Of a stretch of DNA of 64,000 nt, positions 1 to 11,603 are shown piece after piece. The stretch covers positions 60,077 to 124,076 of the forward strand of contig CAZGUH010000007.1 of assembly GCA_964529005.1 (NCBI GenBank), given 5' to 3'. Numbering within the stretch: position 1 is the stretch's first letter; each line of letters begins with the position of its first letter. Under the pieces are notes generated by a model, which saw only the letters and a list, made by a program, of their open reading frames with translations, was not told where the DNA came from and did not search any database. The translations under genes and the position numbers were made by a program. Source of the DNA: CAZGUH01 sp964529005. Its GTDB lineage: Bacteria > Actinomycetota > Acidimicrobiia > Acidimicrobiales > Ilumatobacteraceae.

Positions 1-1102
1 CGGCGAGCGCCTCGGCGAGCTGGTCCCACAGCTGCGGCGTGTACATCGCCTGGGCCACCGCAGTGAGGGCCATGCCGCGTGTCAGGTCGGGCCGGCCGGA
101 CTCCGTGGGGATCGGGTTCTCGTCGAGATCGGCCATGAACGCGTCGAACGCGCCCTCCGCGTCCCCTCCGTTGTGGAACGCGCAGTCGTCGTCGGCGCTG
201 CACTCGGCGAGGAACGTGGTGAGGGTTCCTTCGAAGCCGGCGCTCTGCTGCACCAACCCCGCGTCCGGGTCGGCGTTGGGATCCGAGGCCCCGTCCAACA
301 CCGCGGCGCGCACCGTGTCGGGGAACAGCGTCGCCCAGGTCGCGCCCAGCTCGCTGCCGTAGCTGAAGCCGAAGTAGCTGATCTTGTCCTCGCCGAGCGC
401 TTGCCGGATGCTGTCCATGTCGGCCGCCGAGTTGTTCGTGCCGACGTAGGCGAGGATGTCGCCGCTGTTGGCCTCACACGCCTCGGCGAACTCCCTGGCG
501 GACTCGATCAGCTCCTCGCGCTCGTCGGGCGTGTCGGGCGTGATGTCGCCGCCGGCCATCTCGTCGTAGTCGTCGATGCAATCGACGGCGGGTTCGCTGA
601 GACCGGTGCCGCGTGGGTCCCATCCGATGATGTCGAACCGGGCGACCAGCCCCCGGTCGTAGATCTGCGGGGCGTACTGCGCCAGGTAGCTGCCGCCGAA
701 CCCCGGGCCGCCCGGGTTGACCAGCAGCGAGCCGATGCGCTCGTCGGGATCGGTGGCGCGGTGGCGGACGACGTAGAGCTCGATCGTCCCGTGCGACGGA
801 TCGTCGTAGTCGAGCGGAACGTCGAGCGTGCCGACGTCGATGCCGTCGTCGATCTCCTCCCACCCGAACGGGTCACCCGCCGGGGACTCCGAGCCGTTCG
901 ACCCCTCGGTCGATGCGCCTGGCGGATCGCTGCTGTCGGACGACGGGGACGAACCGTCGGGAGGGTCCACAACCGAACCGGTGACGTCGGGATCGTCGGC
1001 TCCGCCCACCGACAGGCCGCTGTCGGACCCGTCGCCACAGGCGGCAACCCCCGTCAGCAGGGCGAGGGGCAGCATCACCGAGGCGATCGAACGGGCGCGC
1101 AT
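1..1102 (-). CDS. TAP-like alpha/beta hydrolase lipoprotein (3' end cut by window edge)
   Basis: Secreted, lipid-anchored alpha/beta hydrolase of the actinobacterial tripeptidyl-aminopeptidase (TAP) type, which usually acts on peptides. The start at 1102 opens a signal peptide ending in GVAAC (lipobox, Cys about residue 22), followed by an Asp/Ser/Pro-rich linker. The fold shows VNPGGPGFGGS (oxyanion-hole region), DIIGWDPRGTG and the nucleophile elbow GFSYGSELGA. The catalytic Asp and His lie beyond the left edge, so the gene is partial here. It is a close tandem paralogue of the next gene, with near-identical DNA in places, but has its own leaderless-type promoter. Substrate cannot be told from sequence. 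Confidence 0.85.
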   Translation of the reverse strand, partial: MRARSIASVMLPLALLTGVAACGDGSDSGLSVGGADDPDVTGSVVDPPDGSSPSSDSSDPPGASTEGSNGSESPAGDPFGWEEIDDGIDVGTLDVPLDYDDPSHGTIELYVVRHRATDPDERIGSLLVNPGGPGFGGSYLAQYAPQIYDRGLVARFDIIGWDPRGTGLSEPAVDCIDDYDEMAGGDITPDTPDEREELIESAREFAEACEANSGDILAYVGTNNSAADMDSIRQALGEDKISYFGFSYGSELGATWATLFPDTVRAAVLDGASDPNADPDAGLVQQSAGFEGTLTTFLAECSADDDCAFHNGGDAEGAFDAFMADLDENPIPTESGRPDLTRGMALTAVAQAMYTPQLWDQLAEALA

Positions 1103-1109
1103 CCCACGA

Positions 1110-1115
1110 AGGGTA
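1110..1115 (-). promoter_or_regulatory. -10 box TACCCT, leaderless-type promoter
   Basis: TACCCT lies 7 nt upstream of the ATG at 1102, the spacing that places the transcription start at or next to the start codon. One of a series of such sites in this window. No clear -35 was seen. Confidence 0.5.
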
Positions 1116-1146
1116 GGCGGGCGAGGGCGCGTCGTGGCGCCGGGCG

Positions 1147-2742
1147 TCATGAACATTCCATCCCGTGCGGTGGCGCGACGAGGTCGACCAGGTACCGGTC
1201 GACAGCGTCTCCGATGCACCGGCTGGTCCCGTAGCCGGTGTGTTGATCGGCATCGGCGATCACCAGCCGCCCGTCGGCGAGCGCCTCGGCCATCGCCCGC
1301 GTGCTGTCGAGCGGCGTGGCGGCGTCTCCCGTGGCGCCGATGACGACGACGGGGCCGTCCCCGGCTCCGCGGACGTCGACCTCTCCTGCCGGTGGGGCGG
1401 GCCACACCGAGCAGACCGTGAGCTCGAACATCCAACTCCGCCCCAGCCGTGGCGCGGCGGAGGCGAACTCGGGCTCGTGCCGGAAGAGGTCGTCCGGGCC
1501 GCTCGAGCCGGGATCGTCCAAGCAGTTGATGGCGAAGTAGGCCTCGATCTGGTCACCGTCGCCGTAGCCGTCGGTGAGGCCGAAGTAGCTGTCGTACAGC
1601 GCGAGCAGCAGGTCGCCGTCGCCCTCCTGCGCCGCTGCGAGCGCTTCTTCGAGATCGGGCCATGTGTCGTCGCTGTACATCGATGTCGCGACCGCCGTGT
1701 TGGCGACGCCCTGCGTGACGGGCGGGCGGTCGCGATCGCCGACCGGCAATGGCCGAGCGTCGATCTCGGCCATCAGCGCGTCGAACGCGCCCTCGGCATC
1801 GCCGCCGTTGTGGAACGCGCAGTCGTCGTCCGCGCTGCACCGGGCGAGGAACGTGGTCAGCGCGGCCTCGAACCCAGCGGCCTGCGCGACGTTCTGCTCG
1901 AGGTAGCCCTCGGTGGGATCGGCGGCGCCGTCGAGCACCGCGGCGCGCACCGTGTCGGGGAACAGCGCGATCCAGACCGCGCCCAGCTCGCTGCCGTAGC
2001 TGAAGCCGAAATAGCTGATCGTGTCCTCGCCGAGCGCACGCCGGATCGCATCGATGTCGCGCGCCGAGTCCGCCGTGCCGACGTGGGGCAGGATCGCTGC
2101 GCTGCGTTCCTCGCATGCGGCGGCGAACTGCTCTGCGGCGGCGATCACGGCCTCGCGTTCGGCGTCGTCGTCCGGTGACGAGTCGATCGAGAAGATCGGG
2201 TCGTAGTGGTCGATGCAATCGACCGCAGGCTCGCTGAAGCCTGTGCCGCGGGGATCCCAGCCGATGATGTCGAATCGCTCGACGAGGTCGCCGCCGAAGA
2301 CGAACTCGGCGGCATGCGCCAGATAGCTGCCTCCGTAGCCGGGCCCGCCCGGGTTGACGAGCAACGATCCGATGCGTTCGTCCGGGTCGGTGGCGCGGTG
2401 GCGCACGACGTACAGCTCGATCGTGCCGCGCGCCGGGTCGCCGTAGTCGAGCGGCACGTCCAGGCTGCCCTCGTCGACCCCGCGCTCGACCTCCTCCCAG
2501 CGGAACAGCTCGTCGCTCGAGCCGCTCGGCGCCGCCGGAGCCGTGTCGGTCGTCGCCGTCGACGGCGCCGGGGTCGGTGCCGGGTCGACAGTGGGCTCCG
2601 GGTCGTTGTCCGAGATCGGCTCGGTCGTGCCGGTCGCGTCGGATCGGCCCGCATGGACGCCGCTGGCATCGCCGTCGCCGCATGCCACGAGCGACGTCGA
2701 GATCGCGACGATCGCGCCGAGCAGGGCAGATCGTCGCCGCAT
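1147..2742 (-). CDS. TAP-like alpha/beta hydrolase lipoprotein
   Basis: 531-residue lipoprotein hydrolase, complete paralogue of the gene ending at the left edge. The ATG at 2742 starts a signal peptide with lipobox LVAC; longer upstream frames have no such signal. It has a Ser/Thr/Pro/Asp-rich linker, then the fold with VNPGGPGYGGS, DIIGWDPRGTG and the Ser nucleophile in GFSYGSELGA. The C-terminal TAP domain carries the likely catalytic Asp (in ATPLDSTRAM) and His (in DQHTGYG). A late Cys pair (RCIGD and the terminal MECS) may form a disulphide. Probably an extracytoplasmic peptidase or esterase. The pair looks like a recent tandem duplication. Confidence 0.88.
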   Translation of the reverse strand: MRRRSALLGAIVAISTSLVACGDGDASGVHAGRSDATGTTEPISDNDPEPTVDPAPTPAPSTATTDTAPAAPSGSSDELFRWEEVERGVDEGSLDVPLDYGDPARGTIELYVVRHRATDPDERIGSLLVNPGGPGYGGSYLAHAAEFVFGGDLVERFDIIGWDPRGTGFSEPAVDCIDHYDPIFSIDSSPDDDAEREAVIAAAEQFAAACEERSAAILPHVGTADSARDIDAIRRALGEDTISYFGFSYGSELGAVWIALFPDTVRAAVLDGAADPTEGYLEQNVAQAAGFEAALTTFLARCSADDDCAFHNGGDAEGAFDALMAEIDARPLPVGDRDRPPVTQGVANTAVATSMYSDDTWPDLEEALAAAQEGDGDLLLALYDSYFGLTDGYGDGDQIEAYFAINCLDDPGSSGPDDLFRHEPEFASAAPRLGRSWMFELTVCSVWPAPPAGEVDVRGAGDGPVVVIGATGDAATPLDSTRAMAEALADGRLVIADADQHTGYGTSRCIGDAVDRYLVDLVAPPHGMECS

Positions 2743-2749
2743 CGTGCCG

Positions 2750-2755
2750 ACTGTA
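2750..2755 (-). promoter_or_regulatory. -10 box TACAGT, leaderless-type promoter
   Basis: TACAGT ends 7 nt before the ATG at 2742. It is divergent with the TAGCCT box of the ABC transporter gene; the two sites share a 57-bp intergenic region. Confidence 0.5.
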
Positions 2756-2786
2756 GGGGGCGAGAGCCGTCGGCGCGCAGCGGCCG

Positions 2787-2792
2787 TAGCCT
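2787..2792 (+). promoter_or_regulatory. -10 box TAGCCT, leaderless-type promoter
   Basis: TAGCCT followed by 7 nt and the ATG at 2800. No Shine-Dalgarno sequence precedes this ATG, which fits a leaderless transcript. Confidence 0.5.
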
Positions 2793-2799
2793 CCTCGCC

Positions 2800-4677
2800 A
2801 TGCGGATGGGTCCGCCGAGTTTGCGCCCGCGCGACGCCGAGGCGGTGAAGGGGGTCAGACTCAACCGCGCCACCACTCGCCGCATCGGCGCGTTCGCGCG
2901 GCCGTACCGGAAGGCGATCGCCGTGTTCCTGGCGGCGATCCTGGTGTCGGCTGTCCTGGCGCTGCTCCCGCCGCTGATGTTCCGCTCGATCCTCGACACC
3001 GCCATCCCCGACGGTGACCGCCGGCTGATCACCATCCTCGCCGGGGTGGTCGTGCTCGCCGCCATCGGCGATGCCGTGCTGAACATCGTGCAGCGATGGT
3101 GCTCGGCCCGCATCGGGGAAGGGCTGATCTACGACCTGCGGGTGGCGTTGTTCGACAAGGTGCAACGCATGCCGATCGCGTTCTTCACGCGCACCCAGAC
3201 CGGCGCGCTGACCAGCCGGCTGAACAACGACGTCATCGGCGCGCAGACGGCCGTGACGAGCACGCTGGGCAGCGTCGTCAGCAACGTCGTGGTGCTCGTC
3301 ACCACGCTCGCCGCGATGATCGCTCTCGAATGGCGGCTCACCCTGCTGGCGTTGCTGGTGCTGCCGATGTTCGTCATCCCGGCGCGCCGCGTGGGCCGGC
3401 GGCTCCAGCAGATCTCACGGCAGCAGATGGCGCTCAACGCCGAGATGAACACGCAGATGACCGAGCGCTTCAACGTCGCCGGAGCGATGCTCGTCAAGCT
3501 CTTCGGCGACCACCGGGCGGAGACGGCGCAGTTCTCCGCGCGAGCCGCCGGCGTGCGCAACACCGGCATCCGCTCGGCGATGTACGGGCGGGTGTTCTTC
3601 GTCGCTCTCGGCCTCGTCGGCGCCCTCGGGGCGGCTGCGGTGTACGGAGTGGGCGCGCAGCTCGTCGTCTCCGGCACGATCACCGACGGCACGCTCGTCG
3701 CGCTCGCCGCCTACGTCGCCCGCGTGTATCAACCGCTCACCGGTCTGACAAACGCCCGCGTCGATCTCATGACCGCGATGGTCAGCTTCGAGCGCGTGTT
3801 CGAGGTTCTCGACGCTCCCGAGGCGATCAGCGACGATCCGGATGCGGTCGAGCTCGGCCTGCCGCGCGGTGAGGTGGTCTTCGACCATGTCTCGTTCCGT
3901 TATCCCCCGGCGGCGGCCGTGACGATCCCGTCGCTCGAGGCGCCGAGCGCTCTCGTCGGCGGTGATCCCGACACCGACGTGTTGATCGACGTGTCGCTGC
4001 GCCTCGCCCCGGGAGAGACCGTCGCCCTGGTCGGCGCGTCAGGGGCCGGCAAGTCGACGCTCGCCTCGCTGATCTCGCGCCTCTACGACGTCACGGCGGG
4101 ATCCGTGCAGGTCGACGGCCACGACGTGCGCTCGCTGTCGCAGCGGTCGCTGCGTGCCGCGATCGGGGTCGTCAGCCAGGATCCGCACCTGTTCCACGAC
4201 ACCATCGTCGCCAACCTGCTCTACGCCCGCCCGGGGGCGTCGCGCGCCGACGTCGTGGCCGCCTGCCAGGCGGCGCGCATCCACGACACGATCGTCGCTC
4301 TGCCCGACGGCTACGACACGATGGTCGGTGAGCGCGGCTACCGCCTCAGCGGCGGTGAGAAGCAGCGCATCGCGATCGCCCGGCTGTTGCTCAAGGATCC
4401 GGCGATCATGATCCTCGACGAAGCGACGAGCCACCTCGACAACGAGAACGAGGCCCACGTCCAGGCCGCGCTGGAGAACGCCCTGCGCGGGCGCACTGCC
4501 TTGGTCATCGCCCACCGGCTCACCACCATCCGCGATGCCGACCGCATCGTCGTGCTGCACGAGGGCCGCATCGCCGAGTCCGGGACGCACGCGGAGTTGA
4601 TGGCGCGCGGCGGGCTCTATGCGCAGCAGGAGCTGGTCGCTCTGCTCGGCGTCGACGAGGAGACGGCAGCCAGCTGA
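2800..4677 (+). CDS. ABC transporter, fused permease and ATPase (exporter type)
   Basis: 625-residue half-transporter of the MsbA/multidrug exporter class that would work as a dimer in the inner membrane. Residues about 30-330 form six membrane segments (for example FLAAILVSAVLALLPPLMF). The nucleotide-binding domain follows, with Walker A GASGAGKST near residue 412, signature LSGGEKQRIAIARL, Walker B IMILDEATSHLD and H-loop VIAHRLTT. A short insertion rich in Pro/Ala/Asp precedes the ATPase strand. The ATG at 2800 sits 7 nt after a TAGCCT box; a second ATG two codons later is possible. No partner gene is adjacent and the substrate is unknown. Confidence 0.9.
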   Translation: MRMGPPSLRPRDAEAVKGVRLNRATTRRIGAFARPYRKAIAVFLAAILVSAVLALLPPLMFRSILDTAIPDGDRRLITILAGVVVLAAIGDAVLNIVQRWCSARIGEGLIYDLRVALFDKVQRMPIAFFTRTQTGALTSRLNNDVIGAQTAVTSTLGSVVSNVVVLVTTLAAMIALEWRLTLLALLVLPMFVIPARRVGRRLQQISRQQMALNAEMNTQMTERFNVAGAMLVKLFGDHRAETAQFSARAAGVRNTGIRSAMYGRVFFVALGLVGALGAAAVYGVGAQLVVSGTITDGTLVALAAYVARVYQPLTGLTNARVDLMTAMVSFERVFEVLDAPEAISDDPDAVELGLPRGEVVFDHVSFRYPPAAAVTIPSLEAPSALVGGDPDTDVLIDVSLRLAPGETVALVGASGAGKSTLASLISRLYDVTAGSVQVDGHDVRSLSQRSLRAAIGVVSQDPHLFHDTIVANLLYARPGASRADVVAACQAARIHDTIVALPDGYDTMVGERGYRLSGGEKQRIAIARLLLKDPAIMILDEATSHLDNENEAHVQAALENALRGRTALVIAHRLTTIRDADRIVVLHEGRIAESGTHAELMARGGLYAQQELVALLGVDEETAAS

Positions 4678-4695
4678 CCGCCAGCCGGCGATCGA

Positions 4696-5673
4696 TTAGC
4701 GGGTGACGCTGGCCAGCAGGTCTCCGGGCGCCGCCCGCAACGCGTCCGTGGCGGTCCCGGCGGGCAGGTGGGCGCAGGCCGCCTCGGCCCGAGCGACGTA
4801 GACGCGGGCGGCGTCGATCGCGGCGTCGACCCCGCCGCCGTTGCGCACCACGGCGATCGCCTTGTCGCGCTCGGCCGCGTCGAGCGGCTTGCCGAGCAGG
4901 TCGCGCAACTCGTCAGCGGCGACGCCGCCCGCGGCGAGCGTGCGCAGCACCGGCAGCGTGTAGACGCCCTCGACCAGGTCGTGACCGGCGGGCTTGCCGA
5001 GCTGCTCCTCCGTCGCGGTGATGTCCAGGATGTCGTCGACGATCTGGAAGACGATGCCGTACGCCTCGCCCCAGGTGGTCAGGGCCTCGATCACGGGTTT
5101 CGGCTGCGCGGCGACGATTCCGCCGACGCGGGCCGCGGACGCGTAGAGCGACGCCGTCTTCCCGGTGATCGAGATGATGTACGACGTCTCCGTCCGCGAC
5201 GGCGAGTAGGTGTGGCGCAGCTGCTCGATCTCGCCTTCGCACAACCGCCCGATCGTGCGCGCCATCAGCGCCGCGACCTCGGTGCCCAGCGTCGCGGCGA
5301 TCTCCGATGCCCGCGACAGCAGGAAGTCTCCGGCGAGGATCGCTTGCAGGTTCCCCCATTTCGCGTTCACGGTCGCCACGCCCCGCCGGGTGGGCGCTTC
5401 GTCGATGACGTCGTCGTGGTACAGCGAGCCGAGGTGCACCAACTCGCAGGAGATCCCGCCCTGCACCACGTCGTCGGTCGTCGCTCCGCCGCCGACCTGC
5501 GCGGCCGCGAGCGTCACGACCGGCCGCAGACGCTTGCCGCCGGCGACGAGCAGGTGCGAAGCCAACTCCGTGAGATAGGGGTCGGAGGTCGTGACAGCCC
5601 GCCGCAACGCGTCCTCGACGCGTTGGAGGTCGCCGGTCATGCCGGGAAGGCCGAGGAGGGGTGGCGACGCCAC
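4696..5673 (-). CDS. Polyprenyl diphosphate synthase (long chain, trans)
   Basis: 325-residue trans-isoprenyl diphosphate synthase that condenses IPP with allylic diphosphates in the cytoplasm. It shows GGKRLRP for IPP binding, the first Asp-rich motif DDVID near residue 86 (preceded by GSLYH, small and aromatic residues as in long-chain enzymes) and the second, DDILD, near residue 212. The length and motifs match heptaprenyl/octaprenyl synthases (GrcC/IspB/HepT group), so a menaquinone side-chain role is likely and fits the respiratory genes here. The start is GTG at 5673, 6 nt after a TAGCCT box; an internal ATG 11 codons later is the alternative. Confidence 0.87.
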   Translation of the reverse strand: MASPPLLGLPGMTGDLQRVEDALRRAVTTSDPYLTELASHLLVAGGKRLRPVVTLAAAQVGGGATTDDVVQGGISCELVHLGSLYHDDVIDEAPTRRGVATVNAKWGNLQAILAGDFLLSRASEIAATLGTEVAALMARTIGRLCEGEIEQLRHTYSPSRTETSYIISITGKTASLYASAARVGGIVAAQPKPVIEALTTWGEAYGIVFQIVDDILDITATEEQLGKPAGHDLVEGVYTLPVLRTLAAGGVAADELRDLLGKPLDAAERDKAIAVVRNGGGVDAAIDAARVYVARAEAACAHLPAGTATDALRAAPGDLLASVTR

Positions 5674-5679
5674 GGGTTC

Positions 5680-5685
5680 AGGCTA
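5680..5685 (-). promoter_or_regulatory. -10 box TAGCCT, leaderless-type promoter
   Basis: TAGCCT then 6 nt and the GTG at 5673. Supports the GTG start of the polyprenyl synthase. Confidence 0.45.
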
Positions 5686-5763
5686 GGGCACCAGCGCCGG
5701 GGTGGGCGAATGACCGCAGGTGAGGCGCAGTCCACGCACCTCCCGGGTGGCGGGGTGGCGCCG

Positions 5764-7950
5764 TCACAACCGGCACGCCTCGGGACCGAACACGTCGGGC
5801 GCAGACGGCTGCCCGTCGGGGCACACGACGTCGACGAACGAGATCGAGTCGAGTTGCGCGCCGTCGAAGATTGCGCCGGTCAGGTCCATGCCCGCCAACC
5901 GCGCCCCGGTGAGGTCGGCGCCGGTGAAGTTGGCGCCGGTGGCGGGCACCGGCGTCGCGCCGGACGAGGTGATCGAGACGCCGGTGAGATCCCAGCCGGC
6001 GAAGTCGCCGTCGACGAGCGTGTCGTCGGGTGCGAGCAGGATGGCGGCGCCGGTCAACGTGGCCGTCGCCCCGCCCTGAGCCAGGAAGAACGTGCCGTCG
6101 ACGCGCGCGCCGGTGAGATCGGCGCCTTCGAAGAGGGCAAAGCTCAACTCCGCATCGACCAGCTGCGCGCCGCGCAGATCGGCTCCGGTGAGATCGGCGC
6201 CACGCAGGCCCGCTTCGGGGAGGTCGGCGAGGCGCAGGTCGCCGCCCACGAGCCGGGCCCCCGTGAGATCGGCGCCGCGCCCGCCCGCACCGACCAGGTC
6301 GATGCCCTGGAGGTCGAGGCCGCCCGCCTTCACGCCGGTGAGGTCGGCGAACGCGCAGCTGGCGTTCGGCGCCAGGTCGCACGTCCCCCATGGGTCGAGC
6401 TGACCAGCGACGCTGCGCCACAGCCTGGCCGGCTCGCCGGTGGTCGACGAGTCGCCACGCAGCAGCATGACGAATCCGTCGAACGTGCGCAGCGACGGAA
6501 ACCCTTCGACGACCTGTGGCCGCCCAGCGGGCAGCCGCGTCCACGACCCGTAAGCGTCCAGCCGCCAGGCGATCGTCTGCACCGCGCCGGTGGACAGCGT
6601 GACCTCGTTGCGGGAGTTGCGCGGCGCCCCAGCGGTGATGAGCACCGGGTCGTCGTCGTCGGCGCTCATGGTGAACGCCGCCCGGCTGGTCGCGGGCAGG
6701 TCACCGCCGCCGGCGGGCCGGGCGCCCGGGAGCCGGGCGGTGACCCAGGTGGTCAGATCGGTGGAGATCGCGGTCCTCGCCCGGTCGCCGTCGACGACCA
6801 CCACGTGCGTCGGCGACATCAAGACCGCTGCCTCCTGCGAGCCGAAGCGCTCGTCGGTCGCCTGGAGCCGGTTGGGGTCGTCGCCGGCGGGGCAGGTCGA
6901 GGCGTCCGGCGGGGCGGGCTCGCGGGGTCGGCCGACGTCGCTCGGCAGCGGCACGGGCGTCAGGACGCCGCCGCGATCGACGCTGGACCACAAGCGGAGC
7001 TGACCGCCGGGGCTGAACGTGGCAAAGGCGCCGGCGTCGGCTGTGCAGGCGAACTCGACCCCCCGGAACACCGTCGCCGTCCCGACCTGGGCGACGTCGA
7101 CGATCTGGGTCGACCATGTCAGCGGCACCTGGGCCGTCTCGGTCCACGCGACGCCGTCCGGTGACGACAGCACGAGGCCACGCGACGAGCCGGCGAAGAG
7201 GTCGAGCGCGGCCACGGCGCCGACCGCGACGTAGCGGTCACCGAGCCATTCCACGTCGGTGAGCTCGATCGATTTATCCTCGCCGGTCACCGCTGGGCGG
7301 ACGTCGATCAGTCGCCAGGCACGTCCGTCGGGCGAGTGCCACAGGACGTCGACCCCCGTCGCGTACACCCCGCCGTCGCGGACCCCGGCGGCCGATCCGG
7401 TGGCGACGAATCCACCCGGGCCGTACGCCACGTCACCCGCCGAGAAGCGCAACGCGCTGTATCCCGGCACCGTGAAGGCATCCGTGCCGTCGAGCCGGAC
7501 GAGATCCCAGGTCACACCGTCGGTCGAGACGACCGCCGCGGCGACCGAGGTCCCCGCCGCCCGATCGGTGACCGCCCCGACCGCGACCGTGGCGATGCCG
7601 TTGGTGGCGAAGTCGCCCGGGCCCACGGAGAACCCCGCGGGAAGGTCGACGGGTGCGCCGAACTGCACGCCGGCGGGCACCTCCGGCGGCGGTGGCTGGG
7701 TGGTGGTGGTCTGATCTGCGGTGTCGTCGACCGAGTCGTCCACCGTGTCGTCGACGGCGCCATCCGCGGTGTCGGCCGGCGCGATCGTCGCCGTCGCCTC
7801 GGGCGTCGAGGTCGCGGTGGTGACCGCGGCGGGCGTCACGGTCGTACCCGACCCTGGGGAGCACGCGCCGAGCAGGACGATCGTGGCGATCGCCCATCCC
7901 CCGTGCCTGCTGGTCCAAGGGTCGGCCGAACGGCCGGTGGCCCGTCTCAT
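5764..7950 (-). CDS. Pentapeptide-repeat lipoprotein with propeller-like repeats
   Basis: 728-residue secreted lipoprotein of unknown function. The signal peptide ends in LLGAC (Cys about residue 30), followed by a Thr/Asp-rich linker to about residue 95. The middle (about 95-500) has repeated phrases such as STDGVTW, SPDGRAW and SPDGVAW, typical of BNR/sialidase-like propeller blades. Residues about 540-710 are pentapeptide repeats of the A(D/N)LTGA type that should form a right-handed beta-helix, interrupted near residue 630. Two Cys close the chain (VVCPDG and EACRL). Similar modular lipoproteins occur in Acidimicrobiia, but no reaction can be assigned. It diverges from clpC. Confidence 0.8.
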   Translation of the reverse strand: MRRATGRSADPWTSRHGGWAIATIVLLGACSPGSGTTVTPAAVTTATSTPEATATIAPADTADGAVDDTVDDSVDDTADQTTTTQPPPPEVPAGVQFGAPVDLPAGFSVGPGDFATNGIATVAVGAVTDRAAGTSVAAAVVSTDGVTWDLVRLDGTDAFTVPGYSALRFSAGDVAYGPGGFVATGSAAGVRDGGVYATGVDVLWHSPDGRAWRLIDVRPAVTGEDKSIELTDVEWLGDRYVAVGAVAALDLFAGSSRGLVLSSPDGVAWTETAQVPLTWSTQIVDVAQVGTATVFRGVEFACTADAGAFATFSPGGQLRLWSSVDRGGVLTPVPLPSDVGRPREPAPPDASTCPAGDDPNRLQATDERFGSQEAAVLMSPTHVVVVDGDRARTAISTDLTTWVTARLPGARPAGGGDLPATSRAAFTMSADDDDPVLITAGAPRNSRNEVTLSTGAVQTIAWRLDAYGSWTRLPAGRPQVVEGFPSLRTFDGFVMLLRGDSSTTGEPARLWRSVAGQLDPWGTCDLAPNASCAFADLTGVKAGGLDLQGIDLVGAGGRGADLTGARLVGGDLRLADLPEAGLRGADLTGADLRGAQLVDAELSFALFEGADLTGARVDGTFFLAQGGATATLTGAAILLAPDDTLVDGDFAGWDLTGVSITSSGATPVPATGANFTGADLTGARLAGMDLTGAIFDGAQLDSISFVDVVCPDGQPSAPDVFGPEACRL

Positions 7951-8088
7951 CGTGCGCTTGACACCTCACAGCGGCCGTTCGCCGGGCCAGGGTCCGGCCG
8001 GTGAGCGTAGGTGATCGGCCCTGGCGCGCCGGGACCAGACGGTTTGCTCGAACGAGGCGGTGGCCAACGCCTCTCCGTGTCCCACCGG

Positions 8089-8094
8089 TAGACT
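8089..8094 (+). promoter_or_regulatory. -10 box TAGACT, promoter of clpC
   Basis: TAGACT lies 36 nt upstream of the clpC ATG, leaving a leader that contains the Shine-Dalgarno-like AAAGGG a few nt before the start. No convincing -35 or CtsR-type direct repeat was seen. The 180-bp region between the pentapeptide gene and clpC holds nothing else I can name. Confidence 0.4.
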
Positions 8095-8130
8095 GCCTTC
8101 ACGTAATCCTCCGTCTGAGAAAGGGCGGGA

Positions 8131-10692
<2,562 letters not shown>

Positions 10693-10742
10693 TTCGCATC
10701 GACGCTCGCTCGCCCTGGGCCGCAGACCGAGCGCGTGCGATC

Positions 10743-11555
10743 ATGGCGCCCGTGCCTCGACGGCTTCTGCCTCGCCCGATCTGGACGGTGTTCGTCGCGC
10801 TCGCGCTCGTCGTCCTGTGCTCGTGCCGGGTCGACACCACGGTCGAGGTGACCGTCGAGCCCAACGGCAGCGGCGAGGTGAGGGTCGAGGCGCTCGCCGA
10901 TCAGGAGCTGGTGCAGGCGGCGCCGGGCCTGGCCGACGACGCCCGGTTCGACGACTTGGTCGATGCCGGCTGGGTCCTCACCGGTCCCGAGCCCACGGCG
11001 ACCGGCGGGCTGCGGGTCGAGCTGGTGCACTCGTTCGCCACCGTGGCCGAGGCCGAGGCGTTGCTGTCATCCCTCAACGGCTCCGGCGGACCGCTCGTCG
11101 GGGTGACGCTCACCCGGACGAGCACGTCCACGCGATCCGAGGTCGTGCTCGCCGGAACCCTGCGTCTCACCGGGGGTCTCGACGCGCTCGCCGACCCACA
11201 GCTGGTGCAGGCGCTGGGCGCGGCGCCGTTCGCCGACGAGATGGCAGCCGGCGGCTACTCGCTCTCGGACGTCTTGACGGTCCGCTTCCGCGCCGACCTT
11301 CCCGGAGACGTCAGCGCGCCGAGCGCGACCGAAGAGAACGGCGTCCTCGCGTGGACGGTCCCCCTCGACGGCAGTGCGCAGGTGATCCAGGCGTCCGGCG
11401 TGCGCAGCCGCGACGACGGCCGGTGGTGGCGGCTCGGGGCCAACGTCGCGCTGCTGGCGCTGATCGTGTGGATCGTGATCGCCGTCGCATTCCTCACCTA
11501 CGTCACCATCGCTCGCCGGCGAGCCCTGCGCCGCTTGGCACGGCGAGCAGGCTGA
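10743..11555 (+). CDS. LppM-like (DUF3153) membrane lipoprotein
   Basis: 270-residue envelope protein. The N-terminal signal ends at VVLCSC (putative lipidation Cys about 29), followed by a beta-rich LppM/DUF3153-type domain (VDTTVEVTVEPNGSGEVRVE...). One membrane helix near 228-252 (LLALIVWIVIAVAFLTYVTIA) is followed by an Arg-rich cytoplasmic tail. The family is widespread in actinobacteria. The mycobacterial member is linked to envelope and phagosome phenotypes; its role here is unknown. It lies between clpC and radA with no overlap, and the start codon lacks a clear ribosome site, so the exact N-terminus is uncertain. Confidence 0.72.
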   Translation: MAPVPRRLLPRPIWTVFVALALVVLCSCRVDTTVEVTVEPNGSGEVRVEALADQELVQAAPGLADDARFDDLVDAGWVLTGPEPTATGGLRVELVHSFATVAEAEALLSSLNGSGGPLVGVTLTRTSTSTRSEVVLAGTLRLTGGLDALADPQLVQALGAAPFADEMAAGGYSLSDVLTVRFRADLPGDVSAPSATEENGVLAWTVPLDGSAQVIQASGVRSRDDGRWWRLGANVALLALIVWIVIAVAFLTYVTIARRRALRRLARRAG

Positions 11556-11589
11556 GGCGGCGTTCCGGAACCGTGCCACACCGGCCCCG

Positions 11590-11595
11590 TAGGGT
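11590..11595 (+). promoter_or_regulatory. -10 box TAGGGT, leaderless-type promoter of radA-disA
   Basis: TAGGGT then 8 nt and the radA ATG at 11604; no Shine-Dalgarno sequence lies in between. Confidence 0.5.
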
Positions 11596-11603
11596 CGGCC
11601 GGC

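Noticed and set aside
1165..2208. Plus-strand open frame opposite the TAP-like hydrolase
   Set aside because: Antisense shadow typical of high GC; no known motif, while the minus strand has a full lipoprotein hydrolase.
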